Positions 1-9,809 of a DNA stretch of 56,251 bases are shown in pieces. The DNA comes from Lysobacterales bacterium (lineage in GTDB: Bacteria > Pseudomonadota > Gammaproteobacteria > Xanthomonadales > SZUA-38), in assembly GCA_030065125.1 (NCBI GenBank), contig JASJDM010000048.1, positions 1 through 56,251 on the forward strand, given 5' to 3'. The position numbers and the translations under genes are program-made. The stretch's first letter is position 1. The number at the start of each line of letters is the position of its first letter. A model generated the notes under the pieces. That model had not been told where the DNA came from, did not search any database, and saw nothing but the letters and a program-made list of their open reading frames with translations.

Positions 1-584
1 GCCTTGATCAACTCCACCTCAACCGTTATCGCCACCTCGTCACCCACCATGGGGACGGCGTATCCCAGGTCAAAGTCCGACCGCTTCAGGCTGGTGGTGC
101 CGGAGAAGCCGAGCATGTCCTTCCTGCTGCGGAAATGCTGGCCGGTCTTGTTCAGCTTAACCGCCAGGGTAACCGGTTTGGTGACGCCCTTGATGGTCAG
201 ATCGCCAGTCAGGTCCATGCTGCGTTCGCCGGTCATTTCCACCGAGGTGGTGGTGAAACTTGCCTTGGGAAACGCCTCGACGTTGAAAAACCGCTCGCCC
301 ACCATGTGCTGGTCGAACTCGTCCACGCCGGTGTCGATGCTGGCGGTGTCGACGCTGACTTCGGCCGTGCTGGCCGCCAGGTTCTCCGTATCCAGCTCCA
401 GGGTCACGTCAAAGTCGCGAAACCGCAGCCACGGGTTGGAGTAGCCCTGGTGTGAGTAGCTGAACGTGATGTAGCCATGGGTTTTGTCCAGGGTATAGGT
501 GCCCGACGCAATGTTCAGACCGTTGGCCAGGGTCAATCCGCTCAGCAGCAGGCCGGCGGTCAGCAGCAGTGATTTTGGCGACAT
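1..584 (-). CDS. YceI-like periplasmic protein (partial, 3' end missing)
   Basis: Reading the minus strand from the ATG at 584-582 gives about 194 residues that run off the window start without a stop. The first 21 or so residues are a hydrophobic signal peptide (MSPKSLLLTAGLLLSGLTLA). The mature part begins GTYTLDKTHGYITFSYSHQG and continues with strands typical of the YceI lipocalin-like barrel, including VTLAVKLNKTG and DMLGFSGTTSLKRSDF. YceI proteins are periplasmic and bind polyisoprenoid-type lipids; some are base-, osmotic- or surface-stress induced. The gene is divergent from the operon starting at 730, leaving a 145-bp shared upstream region. The family call is firm; the ligand is unknown. 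Confidence 0.85.
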   Translation of the reverse strand, partial: MSPKSLLLTAGLLLSGLTLANGLNIASGTYTLDKTHGYITFSYSHQGYSNPWLRFRDFDVTLELDTENLAASTAEVSVDTASIDTGVDEFDQHMVGERFFNVEAFPKASFTTTSVEMTGERSMDLTGDLTIKGVTKPVTLAVKLNKTGQHFRSRKDMLGFSGTTSLKRSDFDLGYAVPMVGDEVAITVEVELIK

Positions 585-729
585 GGTTGACTCCGTGTTC
601 TGAAACAATGCGAACATATTAGCCACGGCACATCATCAAATTGTCAAAACCTGTGTTTTATCCTTGCCTGGGGCGGGACCGGCGACATAAGGTTTTGGGT
701 TTCCATTCCATCGATCTGCGGGAGGCAAG

Positions 730-1893
730 ATGTCGGATATCGTCGTTTCACCCCTGAAAACGCTGGACCGGGCAGTGGGGGCTCTGCGTGAACTGGGGCT
801 GCTGCCCGAGGCCGAGGCCGAGCAGGCGCCGGTGGTGGCCCTGATCGAACAGGTCGCGGAGTTCTCCGAAGACAAAGCCGTGGCCATCGCCCGCACCCTG
901 TCCCAGATTTCATGGTTCAACGAGGTCGTGCGGGAAGAGATACGGGACGTTGGTATCGGTGAGCGCTACGAGAGCATCACCAAGGATTTCGACAGCATCC
1001 GGGAAGACGCCAAACGCATGGTGGACCAGCTGGCTGACGGGGAAATCGACACCGGGGAAAAACTTTCCAATATCTGGATGAAATGGACCCGGGGCACCAT
1101 TTCCGATCGCTTCCAGGACATCAAGGGAACCTACCTGGACGTTTCCTCGGACACCAAGGACCAGATTCAGCGCGAACGGCGCATCATCGATGCGTACAAG
1201 GATTTTCGCGGCGCGCTGAAGGAATGCCAGGTGCTGGCCTACGAGTTGCTGGAGATCGCCGGTGGCCATCTGGAAAGCGCCAGGGAGACCCTGCAGGCGG
1301 CTGCTGTGAAACTGGAGTCACCGCCCGAGGATCCTTCTGAGCGGGCGAGGCTGGAGCTGGACCGGGACCAGAAGCTGCGCGAACTGCAGGACACCGACAA
1401 GAAGTACCAGATCGCCAAGGATCTGGCAGATAACATGACGGTGAGCTACAACACCACGGAAATCGTCATGGCGAGGCTGGTCCAGAGCACCGAAGTCAAG
1501 GAACGGGTCTACGCCCAGTCGGTGACCTTCTTCGGCACCAATGAAACCGTCTTCACCGCGCTCAATGCGTCGTTCACCAGCCTGCAGGGACTGCATGAGT
1601 CCACCCAGACTCTTGAGGCCATGAAGGACGGCGTCAACAAGTCGCTGGAAACCCTGTCGGAGGTGGGCGACCAGGTTCAGACTGAAGGCCTCAAGGCAGG
1701 CTACGGTGCCACCATCAAGGCCGAATCGGTCAAGAAGCTGGTGGACGCGGTGGTCAACTACCAGGCCTCCGCCGCGCGGATCATTGCCGAGATGCGCAGC
1801 GAGGCCACCCGCAACGCCGACGAGATTCATCGCATTGTGGAAGACGGCAAGCAGCGCCTCATCGAGCTGCGGCAGCACCTTCCCGCTGCATAA
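730..1893 (+). CDS. TelA-like helical protein, first gene of a three-gene operon
   Basis: The 387-residue protein is almost entirely helical and charged, with no signal peptide or membrane segment. Length and pattern resemble the TelA/toxic-anion-resistance family (PF05816 type) annotated in gammaproteobacteria, but I see no decisive motif. The middle (residues 140-250) is coiled-coil-like with many E, K and Q. The C-terminal third carries the repeated amphipathic stretches ending IVEDGKQRLIELRQ. It lies 15 bp upstream of the next gene and the three genes at 730-4639 are clearly co-transcribed. TelA-type proteins are linked to envelope or antimicrobial stress in other bacteria; any such role here is inferred. 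The ATG start is followed directly by a good reading frame. Confidence 0.6.
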   Translation: MSDIVVSPLKTLDRAVGALRELGLLPEAEAEQAPVVALIEQVAEFSEDKAVAIARTLSQISWFNEVVREEIRDVGIGERYESITKDFDSIREDAKRMVDQLADGEIDTGEKLSNIWMKWTRGTISDRFQDIKGTYLDVSSDTKDQIQRERRIIDAYKDFRGALKECQVLAYELLEIAGGHLESARETLQAAAVKLESPPEDPSERARLELDRDQKLRELQDTDKKYQIAKDLADNMTVSYNTTEIVMARLVQSTEVKERVYAQSVTFFGTNETVFTALNASFTSLQGLHESTQTLEAMKDGVNKSLETLSEVGDQVQTEGLKAGYGATIKAESVKKLVDAVVNYQASAARIIAEMRSEATRNADEIHRIVEDGKQRLIELRQHLPAA

Positions 1894-1908
1894 GCCGGAA
1901 TAATCCCG

Positions 1909-3162
1909 ATGACCGAAGCGGTGCGATCCGACTGGGACGAGCTGATGCTGGCCATGGACGTGGTGGACACCTTGCGTCACCGCGAGGCCGAACTCGACCG
2001 CATCATCAGCGAGGCGTCCGACGACCAGGCACTGGTGGAGAAGGTACGCCGAATCTACCAGGCCCAGGGCATCGAGGTGTCTGAACGCCTGGTCAGAGAT
2101 GCGGTGGAAGCCCGCAAGGATGAGCGGTTCAGCTATACCCCGCCGCCGGACGGCTGGAAGCGCAACCTGGCCCACTTCTGGATCGACCGCGGCAAGTGGG
2201 GGCGCCGGGCCGGTCTTGCTGCACTGGTTGTCGCGATAGCGGGCGGCGGGACCTGGGGGGTCTCCTCTTTTCGCGAGAGCCGCGAATTGGGACGCCAGCA
2301 GGAATTGGTAGCAGCCGCCAGGACAGACTTTGAAGAAGAAAAACGACGCCTGGGAAATCGCCTCAGCGTGGTCGAACGGGGCGTGCAGCGGGGACTCGAA
2401 TTCGGGCCGGTGACGGCGGGGGCGGGCAAGGCCCTGGTGACCGAAAGCCTCACCGCTGTGGCCGAGGCGCACACCCAGCTGCAGACCCTGCTCGCGGTGC
2501 GGCCCGGCGACAGCCTGACCATCGACCAGATTGACGACGGTGACAACTATCGGTGGCCGGACTCTATCGGCCGGCCCCTAACCGCCGCTGCCCAGGCACT
2601 GGAGCGGGCAGAGCAGGCTCTGGGGCGCGCGCAGACCCTGCAGGAACTGGACGCCCGCTTTCGTCAGCTGAGTCAGCGCGGCGCCCAGGTGGCCGGTGAC
2701 GAACCGGCCAGGGTGGCCATTGCCCAGGCCGTCAACAACGCCAGGGGGGCGTTGACCACCGGCGATGCCGGCGCCGCCGGAGCGCTCCAGACCCTGGCGC
2801 AGCTGGTGGATGCGGTGGCCGCCTCCTACGAGATCCGCGTTGTCAGCCGCCCGGGCGTGCAGTCCGGGGTGTGGCGCTATCCGCAAGCCAACAGCAGCGC
2901 CCGCAACCACTACATCATCGTTGAGGCCGTCGACAGCAGCGGGCGCAGCCTCCGCCTGCCCATTACCTCGGAGGAAACCGGGCAGACCCGGGTCACCGCC
3001 ATGTGGGGACTGCGGGTGCCCGAATCGGTGTACCAGTCAGTCCGGGCGGACAAGACCGACGACGGCATCATCCAGAACGCCCTGTTCGGACGCAAAGCGG
3101 CCGGCCAGCTGAACCCCGAATTCCTGGTGGAAACCACCGGCGGCGCCATTACGGACTGGTAG
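1909..3162 (+). CDS. membrane-anchored protein of DUF6384 type
   Basis: The 417-residue protein has a charged N-terminal cytoplasmic part (1-98), one membrane segment at about 100-120 (AGLAALVVAIAGGGTW), and a helical periplasmic stretch (125-300). A conserved C-terminal domain at about 305-417 contains the pieces ARNHYIIVEAVDSSGR, MWGLRVPESVYQSVRADK and DDGIIQNALFGRKAAGQL. I recall these C-terminal blocks from the DUF6384 family; the function is not known. It sits 15 bp after the TelA-like gene and 4 bp before the coiled-coil gene, so the three products probably work together at the inner membrane. The single anchor suggests it links a cytoplasmic partner to the periplasm (inference). Confidence 0.65.
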   Translation: MTEAVRSDWDELMLAMDVVDTLRHREAELDRIISEASDDQALVEKVRRIYQAQGIEVSERLVRDAVEARKDERFSYTPPPDGWKRNLAHFWIDRGKWGRRAGLAALVVAIAGGGTWGVSSFRESRELGRQQELVAAARTDFEEEKRRLGNRLSVVERGVQRGLEFGPVTAGAGKALVTESLTAVAEAHTQLQTLLAVRPGDSLTIDQIDDGDNYRWPDSIGRPLTAAAQALERAEQALGRAQTLQELDARFRQLSQRGAQVAGDEPARVAIAQAVNNARGALTTGDAGAAGALQTLAQLVDAVAASYEIRVVSRPGVQSGVWRYPQANSSARNHYIIVEAVDSSGRSLRLPITSEETGQTRVTAMWGLRVPESVYQSVRADKTDDGIIQNALFGRKAAGQLNPEFLVETTGGAITDW

Positions 3163-3166
3163 CGCA

Positions 3167-4639
3167 ATGGCCAGGGGACACGAGGTTTACCGGGAAATCC
3201 GCAGCGCAGCCGAGTCGGCACGCGCGGAACTGGGCGAGATGGAACAAACCGTCAGCGAGGCACTGGGTGAGCTGTCGGGAGTGCGAAATTCGCTGCAGCA
3301 GAGTTATCGGCAGCTGGCGTCATTTTACGTTGAGGAAATCGACGCCGATCGGCTGGAGGAGTCTTTCGATCACGCGGCCCGCCGGGTGGCGGAACTGCTG
3401 CAGCAGCGCGACGAGCAGCGCGCGCTCACCGAGGCTGCCTGCGACAAGGTGCGGCAGGCGCTGAACCAGGCCGCCGACCGGCAGGACGAATTGGACGCAA
3501 TACGCGACAAAGCTGCCGAAGCGGTGGAGGCCCTTATGGTCAAAACCCGGGCCCGGCTGATGGGCGAAGACGCTTTCGTCACCCTGAGGAAGCTGTGGCT
3601 GGAATCCCAACAGCGGCAGCAGCAGGTCACCGAAAGACTGGACGACGCCAGGGCCGACCGCGACGAAAAACGCCAGCCCTATGAAGCGGACCGGGTATTC
3701 AGCTACCTGTGGCGGCGCCGCTACGGTTTCAGTGATTACCGCAGCCGGGGATTGACCCGACTGATCGATGGATGGCTGGCTGAATTCTGCGGCTACGCCA
3801 ATGCATCCCGCAACTACAACCTGCTGATGGCTATTCCCGATCGTTTATCTGAGCACGCTGAGTCGCTGCGGAACGAAACCGTCAGGCTGGCCGAGGAACT
3901 GGACCGGGTGTTTGATGAGCGCATGAGCGAAGCCGGCGGAGACCCCCTGAGACAGGCGCTGGATCAGGCGGAACAGGACACCCAGGCCAACGTAGCCGAA
4001 GCCGCGGACCTGGCCGAGCAACTGGAAGACCTGGAAGCTACCCTGGCGGAGTTTGCCCAGGGCCGGGACGAGCACACCCGGGAAGCATTTGGTGTCCAGG
4101 CTGACACCCTCAGCTCCGACCCCCTGCCACAGCTGTGGGAACGGGCGACCGCCACCGCCTCGGAATCAGACGATCAGCAGGTGGTCGAGATCACCGGGCT
4201 GCGGGAGCAGGAATCCGAACACGCGGAATCCATCGAGCGCCAGCGCGCCCGGGTCCGGCGGCGCCGGCTGCGGGTCACCGAACTGGAGGCCCTGCAGCTG
4301 GAGTTCGCCAGTCGCGACTGGCAGTCCCGGTACTCCCGCTTCAGCCGCCGGCTGGACATTGGCCGACTGATCCGTGACGTGCTCAGCGGAGAAATGGGCC
4401 GGGCCGAAGCCCTGCGTCTGCTGCGACGCCTGCAAAGCTTCAAATACCGCGACCTGCAAATGCCCAAGGGCCGCAAGCGTGGCGGCAGCTGGTGGAAAGG
4501 CGGTGGGGGCGGCGGCTTCGGCGGTGGCGGATTTGGCGGCTTCGGCGGCGGCAGCTCCGGCGGTGGATTTGGCGGCGGCGGCTTTTCCGGTGGCGGTGGA
4601 TTCGGTGGTGGCGGATTCAGGACCGGGGGTGGATTCTAG
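3167..4639 (+). CDS. long coiled-coil protein with glycine-rich C-terminal tail
   Basis: The 490-residue protein is rich in E, Q, R and A over residues 1-430 and reads as long coiled coils broken by a more globular patch near 175-215 (FSYLWRRRYGFSDYRSRG). Residues 442-490 are a low-complexity tail of G, F and S, resembling the Gly-rich ends of YgcG/TPM-type membrane proteins. No signal peptide or membrane helix is visible. It is the last gene of the 730-4639 operon (4-bp spacing). The TAG stop at 4637-4639 is the first three bases of the inverted-repeat element that follows. I do not recognise a family for the body of the protein; a structural or scaffold role with the two upstream products is a guess. 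Confidence 0.65.
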   Translation: MARGHEVYREIRSAAESARAELGEMEQTVSEALGELSGVRNSLQQSYRQLASFYVEEIDADRLEESFDHAARRVAELLQQRDEQRALTEAACDKVRQALNQAADRQDELDAIRDKAAEAVEALMVKTRARLMGEDAFVTLRKLWLESQQRQQQVTERLDDARADRDEKRQPYEADRVFSYLWRRRYGFSDYRSRGLTRLIDGWLAEFCGYANASRNYNLLMAIPDRLSEHAESLRNETVRLAEELDRVFDERMSEAGGDPLRQALDQAEQDTQANVAEAADLAEQLEDLEATLAEFAQGRDEHTREAFGVQADTLSSDPLPQLWERATATASESDDQQVVEITGLREQESEHAESIERQRARVRRRRLRVTELEALQLEFASRDWQSRYSRFSRRLDIGRLIRDVLSGEMGRAEALRLLRRLQSFKYRDLQMPKGRKRGGSWWKGGGGGGFGGGGFGGFGGGSSGGGFGGGGFSGGGGFGGGGFRTGGGF

Positions 4640-5355
4640 TCCATCCGCGATATCGTCAATCCATGGACGAATCGCGGGCGGGAATCGAAAACGCGGTTTC
4701 CGATTCCCTTACGGCCTTCGGCCGTTGGCACATCCCTGTGCCAAGAGGTTTCGTTGTTCCGCAAGATCGGGCATCCTGCCCGACTTGCGGTCGTGATTGG
4801 AAAATGCGATTTCCCAATCACTCACGGCCTCGGCCGTTGGCACATCCTTGTGCCAAGGGGCTTCGGTCACACTCACCCGTCATCCCCCACCGACGTCATC
4901 CTGAACTCGATTCAGGATCCATCTGCTAGTGGGGTCTGTTATGCCTTCGATCCTGGCGTTGGTTTGATCGGAGACTTCGCTCCCGCACACAGGCGGCGGG
5001 GAGGGTCAACTGCGTTGGCTTTGTAATAGCGAAGCGCAGGCCTTCAACGAAAGCAACTTCGGGATTTCAGATGGATCCTGAATCGAGTTCAGGATGACGA
5101 ATTAGTGTTAGCTAAGCCCCGTAACGCAAAGCGAGAACGTAGACACTTGGCACAGGGATGTGCCAACGGCCGAAGGCCGAAAGCGAATCGGAAACCGCGT
5201 TTTCGATTCGCGCCCGCGAGCGGGACAGGATGTCCCGTCTTGCGGATAGACCTTGGCACAAGGATGTGCCAACGGCCGAAGGCCGTGAGCGCAGCAAAAC
5301 CACGTTTTGCGGAGCGACCGCGATTCGTCCATGGATGGACGATATCGCGGATGGA

Positions 5356-5358
<3 letters not shown>
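4637..5358. repeat. nested inverted-repeat element between two convergent genes
   Basis: This 722-bp gene-free stretch is built as a set of inverted repeats around a centre near 4997. The outer tips are a perfect 21-bp inverted pair (4637-4657 and 5338-5358), each starting TAGTCCATCC. Inside lie a perfect 31-bp pair (4895-4925 and 5068-5098) made of a CATCCTGAA...TTCAGGATC unit, and a 34-bp double-hairpin module at 4712-4745 that recurs exactly inverted at 5146-5179. Variant copies of the module lie at 4824-4857 and 5251-5286. Extra hairpins with TCC/GGA loops lie near 4768-4784 and 5219-5236. No protein is encoded. It looks like a composite of REP/MITE-like units. Confidence 0.85.
4712..4745 (+). 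repeat. double-hairpin repeat module, copy 1 of 4
   Basis: Two adjacent hairpins: CGGCC-TT-CGGCCG, then TTGGCACA-TCCC-TGTGCCAA. The same module is present at 4824-4857 in direct orientation (loop TCCT) and inverted at 5146-5179 and 5251-5286. The two-hairpin layout is REP-like. Confidence 0.8.
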
Positions 5359-6612
<1,254 letters not shown>

Positions 6613-6889
6613 TATTGGAAGGCCTCTTGGGGCGCGATCGATGCGTGGGTTGGCAAATGAAAACGCAGTTCGAGCGGTTTTACCGCTTGTGGGTCATGGT
6701 TCAGGTTGGGAGTTGATGACCGGGAATCGGAAGCCGAGTCCGGCCAAGGAATACGGCGTTAACCTATCACGATCCCCGGCGTCGGTAAAGCGGTGGATGG
6801 CACAGTTTATGGGCAGGAGAACTGGCGCTGGAAGGACGGCGCGGCGCGCCGTCCGGAATTAGTCTGAACAGTTGTGCGCAGGATCGATC
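6613..6889 (-). promoter_or_regulatory. rho leader region between trxA and rho
   Basis: The 277-bp gap has no open reading frame of note. Read on the minus strand it holds a G/C-rich hairpin just after trxA, then a G-poor, C-rich run corresponding to plus positions about 6687-6720, then a small hairpin AGCGGT-AAA-ACCGCT (6675-6689). Known rho genes are autoregulated by Rho-dependent attenuation in a long leader. The G-poor stretch would suit a rut site, but this is inference. Confidence 0.35.
6834..6854 (-). terminator. hairpin downstream of trxA
   Basis: Perfect 9-bp stem GGACGGCGC/GCGCCGTCC with a 3-base loop, 36 bp past the trxA stop on the minus strand. It lacks a T run, so it may be a processing or pause hairpin that stabilises trxA mRNA rather than a full intrinsic terminator. 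Confidence 0.5.
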
Positions 6890-7219
6890 TCAGGCGATTG
6901 CCTGATCGATGAACTCGGTCAGCTGGGACTTGCTCATGGCGCCCATCTTGGTGGCTTCCACCTGGCCGTTCTTGAAGATCATCAGAGTTGGGATGCTGCG
7001 GATGTTGAACTTGATGGCCACCTGCTTGTTGGTGTCCACGTCCACCTTGGCAACTTTGATCTTGTCGCCGTATTCATCGGCAACCTGGTCCAGCACGGGT
7101 GCAATCATCTTGCAGGGTCCGCACCACTCCGCCCAGAAATCCACCAGAACCGGACCGTCCGATCCCAGCACCTGATCGTCGAACTGATCGTCACTGACAT
7201 GAATAATGTTTTCGCTCAC
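6890..7219 (-). CDS. trxA: thioredoxin
   Basis: Thioredoxin reduces disulfides in cytoplasmic proteins such as ribonucleotide reductase. The 109-residue protein has the usual length and the active site WAEWCGPCKM at residues about 29-38. It also has the conserved cis-proline loop (SIPTLMIF) and the buried Asp region VLVDFWAEWC. It is followed by rho and is divergent from rhlB, as in E. coli. The ATG at 7219-7217 opens directly with MSENIIHVSD, typical of the family. Confidence 0.98.
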   Translation of the reverse strand: MSENIIHVSDDQFDDQVLGSDGPVLVDFWAEWCGPCKMIAPVLDQVADEYGDKIKVAKVDVDTNKQVAIKFNIRSIPTLMIFKNGQVEATKMGAMSKSQLTEFIDQAIA

Positions 7220-7388
7220 TGATGATTCCTCTGGTGCTAACCGCTGCTTGTGGTGCTTGGGTGAACTTGGGGACGCTGGTTTGCGGATTCAAGCGTATGG
7301 AGTAAACTGCCGGGTTTGGCTCACCGCGTGGGCGCTTCACCTTCCGGCCCGCGCCTTCATTCTCAGCCCAACAGGACGTTCAAATCAA

Positions 7389-8786
7389 GTGCACGAGCAC
7401 GCCGACCCACAACCCGCGCCGCAATCCGGCCAACCCACTTTTTCCGACCGCCGATTCAGCGAGTTCACCATCGATTCCCGCGTGATGCAGGGATTGGACG
7501 AGGCCGGCTTCGACCACTGCACACCCATTCAGGCCATGAGCCTGCCGCTGGTACTGAACGGCAAGGACGTTGCCGGCCAGGGGCAGACCGGAACCGGCAA
7601 GACCGGGGCCTTCCTGGTCGCGCTGTTTCACACCCTGCTGACCCACCCCAAGGCGGCAGAGGCGGATCGGCGGCAGCCACGGGCAATCGTGCTGGCCCCG
7701 ACCCGTGAACTGGCCATCCAGATCCACAAGGACGCGGTGCTGCTGGGCGGCCACACCGGCCTCAAGCTGGGGCTGGCCTACGGTGGGGTGGACTACGAAA
7801 AGCAGCGGCAGATCATTTCTGACGGTATTGACGTGCTCATCGGCACCCCCGGCCGTATCATCGATTACTTCAAGCAGAAGGTCTTTCACCTGAAGCAGAT
7901 CCAGGTACTGGTGCTGGACGAAGCCGACCGCATGTTCGACCTCGGCTTTATCAAGGACATCCGCTACCTGTTGCGACGCATGCCGCCGCCGGACCAGCGG
8001 CTGAACCTGCTGTTCTCGGCCACCCTGTCTCTGCGGGTCACCGAACTGGCCTACGAGCACATGAACAGCCCGGAACGGGTGGAGGTCAATACCGACCAAG
8101 TCACCGCCGACCGGGTCGAGCAAAGCGTTTACTTTCCGGCCAACAGCGAGAAAATCCCCCTGCTGGTGGGGCTGCTGCGCCGCATCGACCCCAGCCGGAC
8201 CATGGTGTTCTGCAATACCAAGCGGGCCACCGAGCGGGTGGCCGCCTACCTCAAGGGCAATGGCTTCAACGCAGAGGTGCTCTCCGGCGACGTCCGCCAG
8301 AAGAAGCGCCAGACCCTGCTGGACCGGTTTCACAAGGGTGAGATTGCCATCATCGTGGCAACCGACGTTGCGGCCCGGGGCCTGCACATCCCCGACGTCA
8401 GTCATGTCTTCAACTACGACCTGCCCCACGACGCTGAGGACTATGTCCACCGAATCGGCCGTACCGCAAGGCTTGGGTCCAGTGGTGACGCCATCAGCTT
8501 CGCCTGCGAGGACTATGCGTTTTCGCTGCCGGAGGTGGAGGATTACATTGGCAAGCGGCTGCCGGTGGAGTCGGTGGACCCTGAACTCCTGGCCGAGCTG
8601 GACCCGCCCGCACCAAGGCCGCGCCGCGGCCCGCCGGGCCGACGACCCGGGGGCAAACGGCCGCGCCGTGCGAGTTCCGATGGCGAATCCTCGGGGTCTA
8701 AAGCCGGAGACGGCAAGCGGAGACGGCGACGACGGCGGCGCCCCCGAAAAAATGCGGAGTCCGGCGGAAGCGCTTCCGGAAGCTGA
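7389..8786 (+). CDS. rhlB: DEAD-box RNA helicase RhlB
   Basis: RhlB unwinds RNA for the RNA degradosome. The 465-residue product shows the Q motif (HCTPIQA), motif I AGQGQTGTGKT, PTRELA, TPGR, DEAD (LDEADRMFDLGFIKDIR), SAT, VATDVAARGLHIP and HRIGRTAR. The patch GLKLGLAYGG and the DIRYLLRRMPP block are specific to RhlB among DEAD-box proteins. The C-terminus is a long basic tail with eight Arg in a row, an expected RNA-binding extension. I chose the GTG at 7389 (AGGA at 7373-7376). The upstream in-frame start at 7206 would overlap trxA, and no later ATG keeps the conserved FSEFTIDSRV segment. It is divergent from trxA-rho, the classical arrangement. Confidence 0.95.
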   Translation: MHEHADPQPAPQSGQPTFSDRRFSEFTIDSRVMQGLDEAGFDHCTPIQAMSLPLVLNGKDVAGQGQTGTGKTGAFLVALFHTLLTHPKAAEADRRQPRAIVLAPTRELAIQIHKDAVLLGGHTGLKLGLAYGGVDYEKQRQIISDGIDVLIGTPGRIIDYFKQKVFHLKQIQVLVLDEADRMFDLGFIKDIRYLLRRMPPPDQRLNLLFSATLSLRVTELAYEHMNSPERVEVNTDQVTADRVEQSVYFPANSEKIPLLVGLLRRIDPSRTMVFCNTKRATERVAAYLKGNGFNAEVLSGDVRQKKRQTLLDRFHKGEIAIIVATDVAARGLHIPDVSHVFNYDLPHDAEDYVHRIGRTARLGSSGDAISFACEDYAFSLPEVEDYIGKRLPVESVDPELLAELDPPAPRPRRGPPGRRPGGKRPRRASSDGESSGSKAGDGKRRRRRRRRPRKNAESGGSASGS

Positions 8787-8906
8787 ACGTCGTTGCCTGG
8801 CTTGCCCGCGGATGCTAAAACGGGCCAGCCTGACACCCCCACGGCGCGGCCTGATTTCGCTATCATGCGATTCTGCGGCCTCACACCCGGGAAGCTGTAA
8901 ACAACG

Positions 8907-9809
8907 ATGCTGGAAAGCCTAGCCGAACGACAACGACTGACAGGCATGGCCCACACCGCCGGCTGGCTGGCGCTGCTGGCTGCTGCCGGGGCCTGCATCT
9001 GGATTGCCAGCGGCCTGTTCTGGCAGTTGTTGCCGACAGACCGGGCGGCCGACACCGGCGTCACCCTCACCGGCGAGCCCAGCGTTACCAGCAATCCTGG
9101 CCAGCGGGTCAACCTGGCCGCCCTGCACCTGTTTGGATCCAGCGGCATGCTCGCGGCCACCTCGGCCACCTTTGACGCGCCTGATACTTCCCTGGACCTG
9201 CGGCTGGTTGGCACCCTGTCCTCCGAAGACCCCAAGTCCGGCATGGCCATGATTGCCGACAGCGAAAAGGAGCGCGCCTACGCCATTGGCGATGAGCTGC
9301 CCGGCAACGCCACCCTGGAAGAGATCTATCCCGACCGCGTCGTTCTGTCTCACCAGGGGCGCTACGAGACCCTGCGTCTGCGGGACCCCGAGGCCGTCCC
9401 CAGCCGGATGACGGCATCCACGCGACGTCCGCTGCCCCGGACCAGCGGCAACCTGTCGGCCATCCGCACCCAGGCGCCCTCGGGCGGCGGTGTCAACTGG
9501 CAGGCCGCCCAGCAGAATCTTCGAATCAATCCGGCGGAGCTGGCCCAGCAGATCCGCGCCCTGCCGTTCATGGAAAACGGCAAACAGGTCGGCGTGCGGC
9601 TGCAGGCAGGCCGGGACGCCACCCTGATGAGCAAATTGGGCCTGCGCAACACCGACATCATCACCTCGGTCAACGGCATTCCGCTGGATGACCCGAGCCG
9701 GGCGTTCCAGTTGCTTAACCAGCTGAACTCCCAGAGCCAGTTTGACGTCGCCCTGCGACGGGACGGCCGCGAAATGACCCTCAGCATCGACGCCAACAAC
9801 TTACAGTGA
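8907..9809 (+). CDS. gspC: type II secretion protein GspC
   Basis: GspC links the inner-membrane platform of the type II secretion system to the GspD secretin. The 300-residue protein has a short cytoplasmic start, one membrane helix at about 17-38 (AGWLALLAAAGACIWIASGL) and the HR domain at about 70-150 (LHLFG, then LDLRLVGTLSSEDPKSGMA). It ends in a PDZ-like domain at about 225-300 (KLGLRNTDIITSVNGIPLDD). The start of gspD overlaps its stop by 4 bp, so the two are translationally coupled. It is the first gene of a gspC-D-E-F operon. Confidence 0.95.
   Translation: MLESLAERQRLTGMAHTAGWLALLAAAGACIWIASGLFWQLLPTDRAADTGVTLTGEPSVTSNPGQRVNLAALHLFGSSGMLAATSATFDAPDTSLDLRLVGTLSSEDPKSGMAMIADSEKERAYAIGDELPGNATLEEIYPDRVVLSHQGRYETLRLRDPEAVPSRMTASTRRPLPRTSGNLSAIRTQAPSGGGVNWQAAQQNLRINPAELAQQIRALPFMENGKQVGVRLQAGRDATLMSKLGLRNTDIITSVNGIPLDDPSRAFQLLNQLNSQSQFDVALRRDGREMTLSIDANNLQ

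Noticed and set aside
4640..5355. Small reading frames in the inverted-repeat region
   Set aside because: They follow the repeats on both strands, lack ribosome-binding sites and show no protein-like composition.
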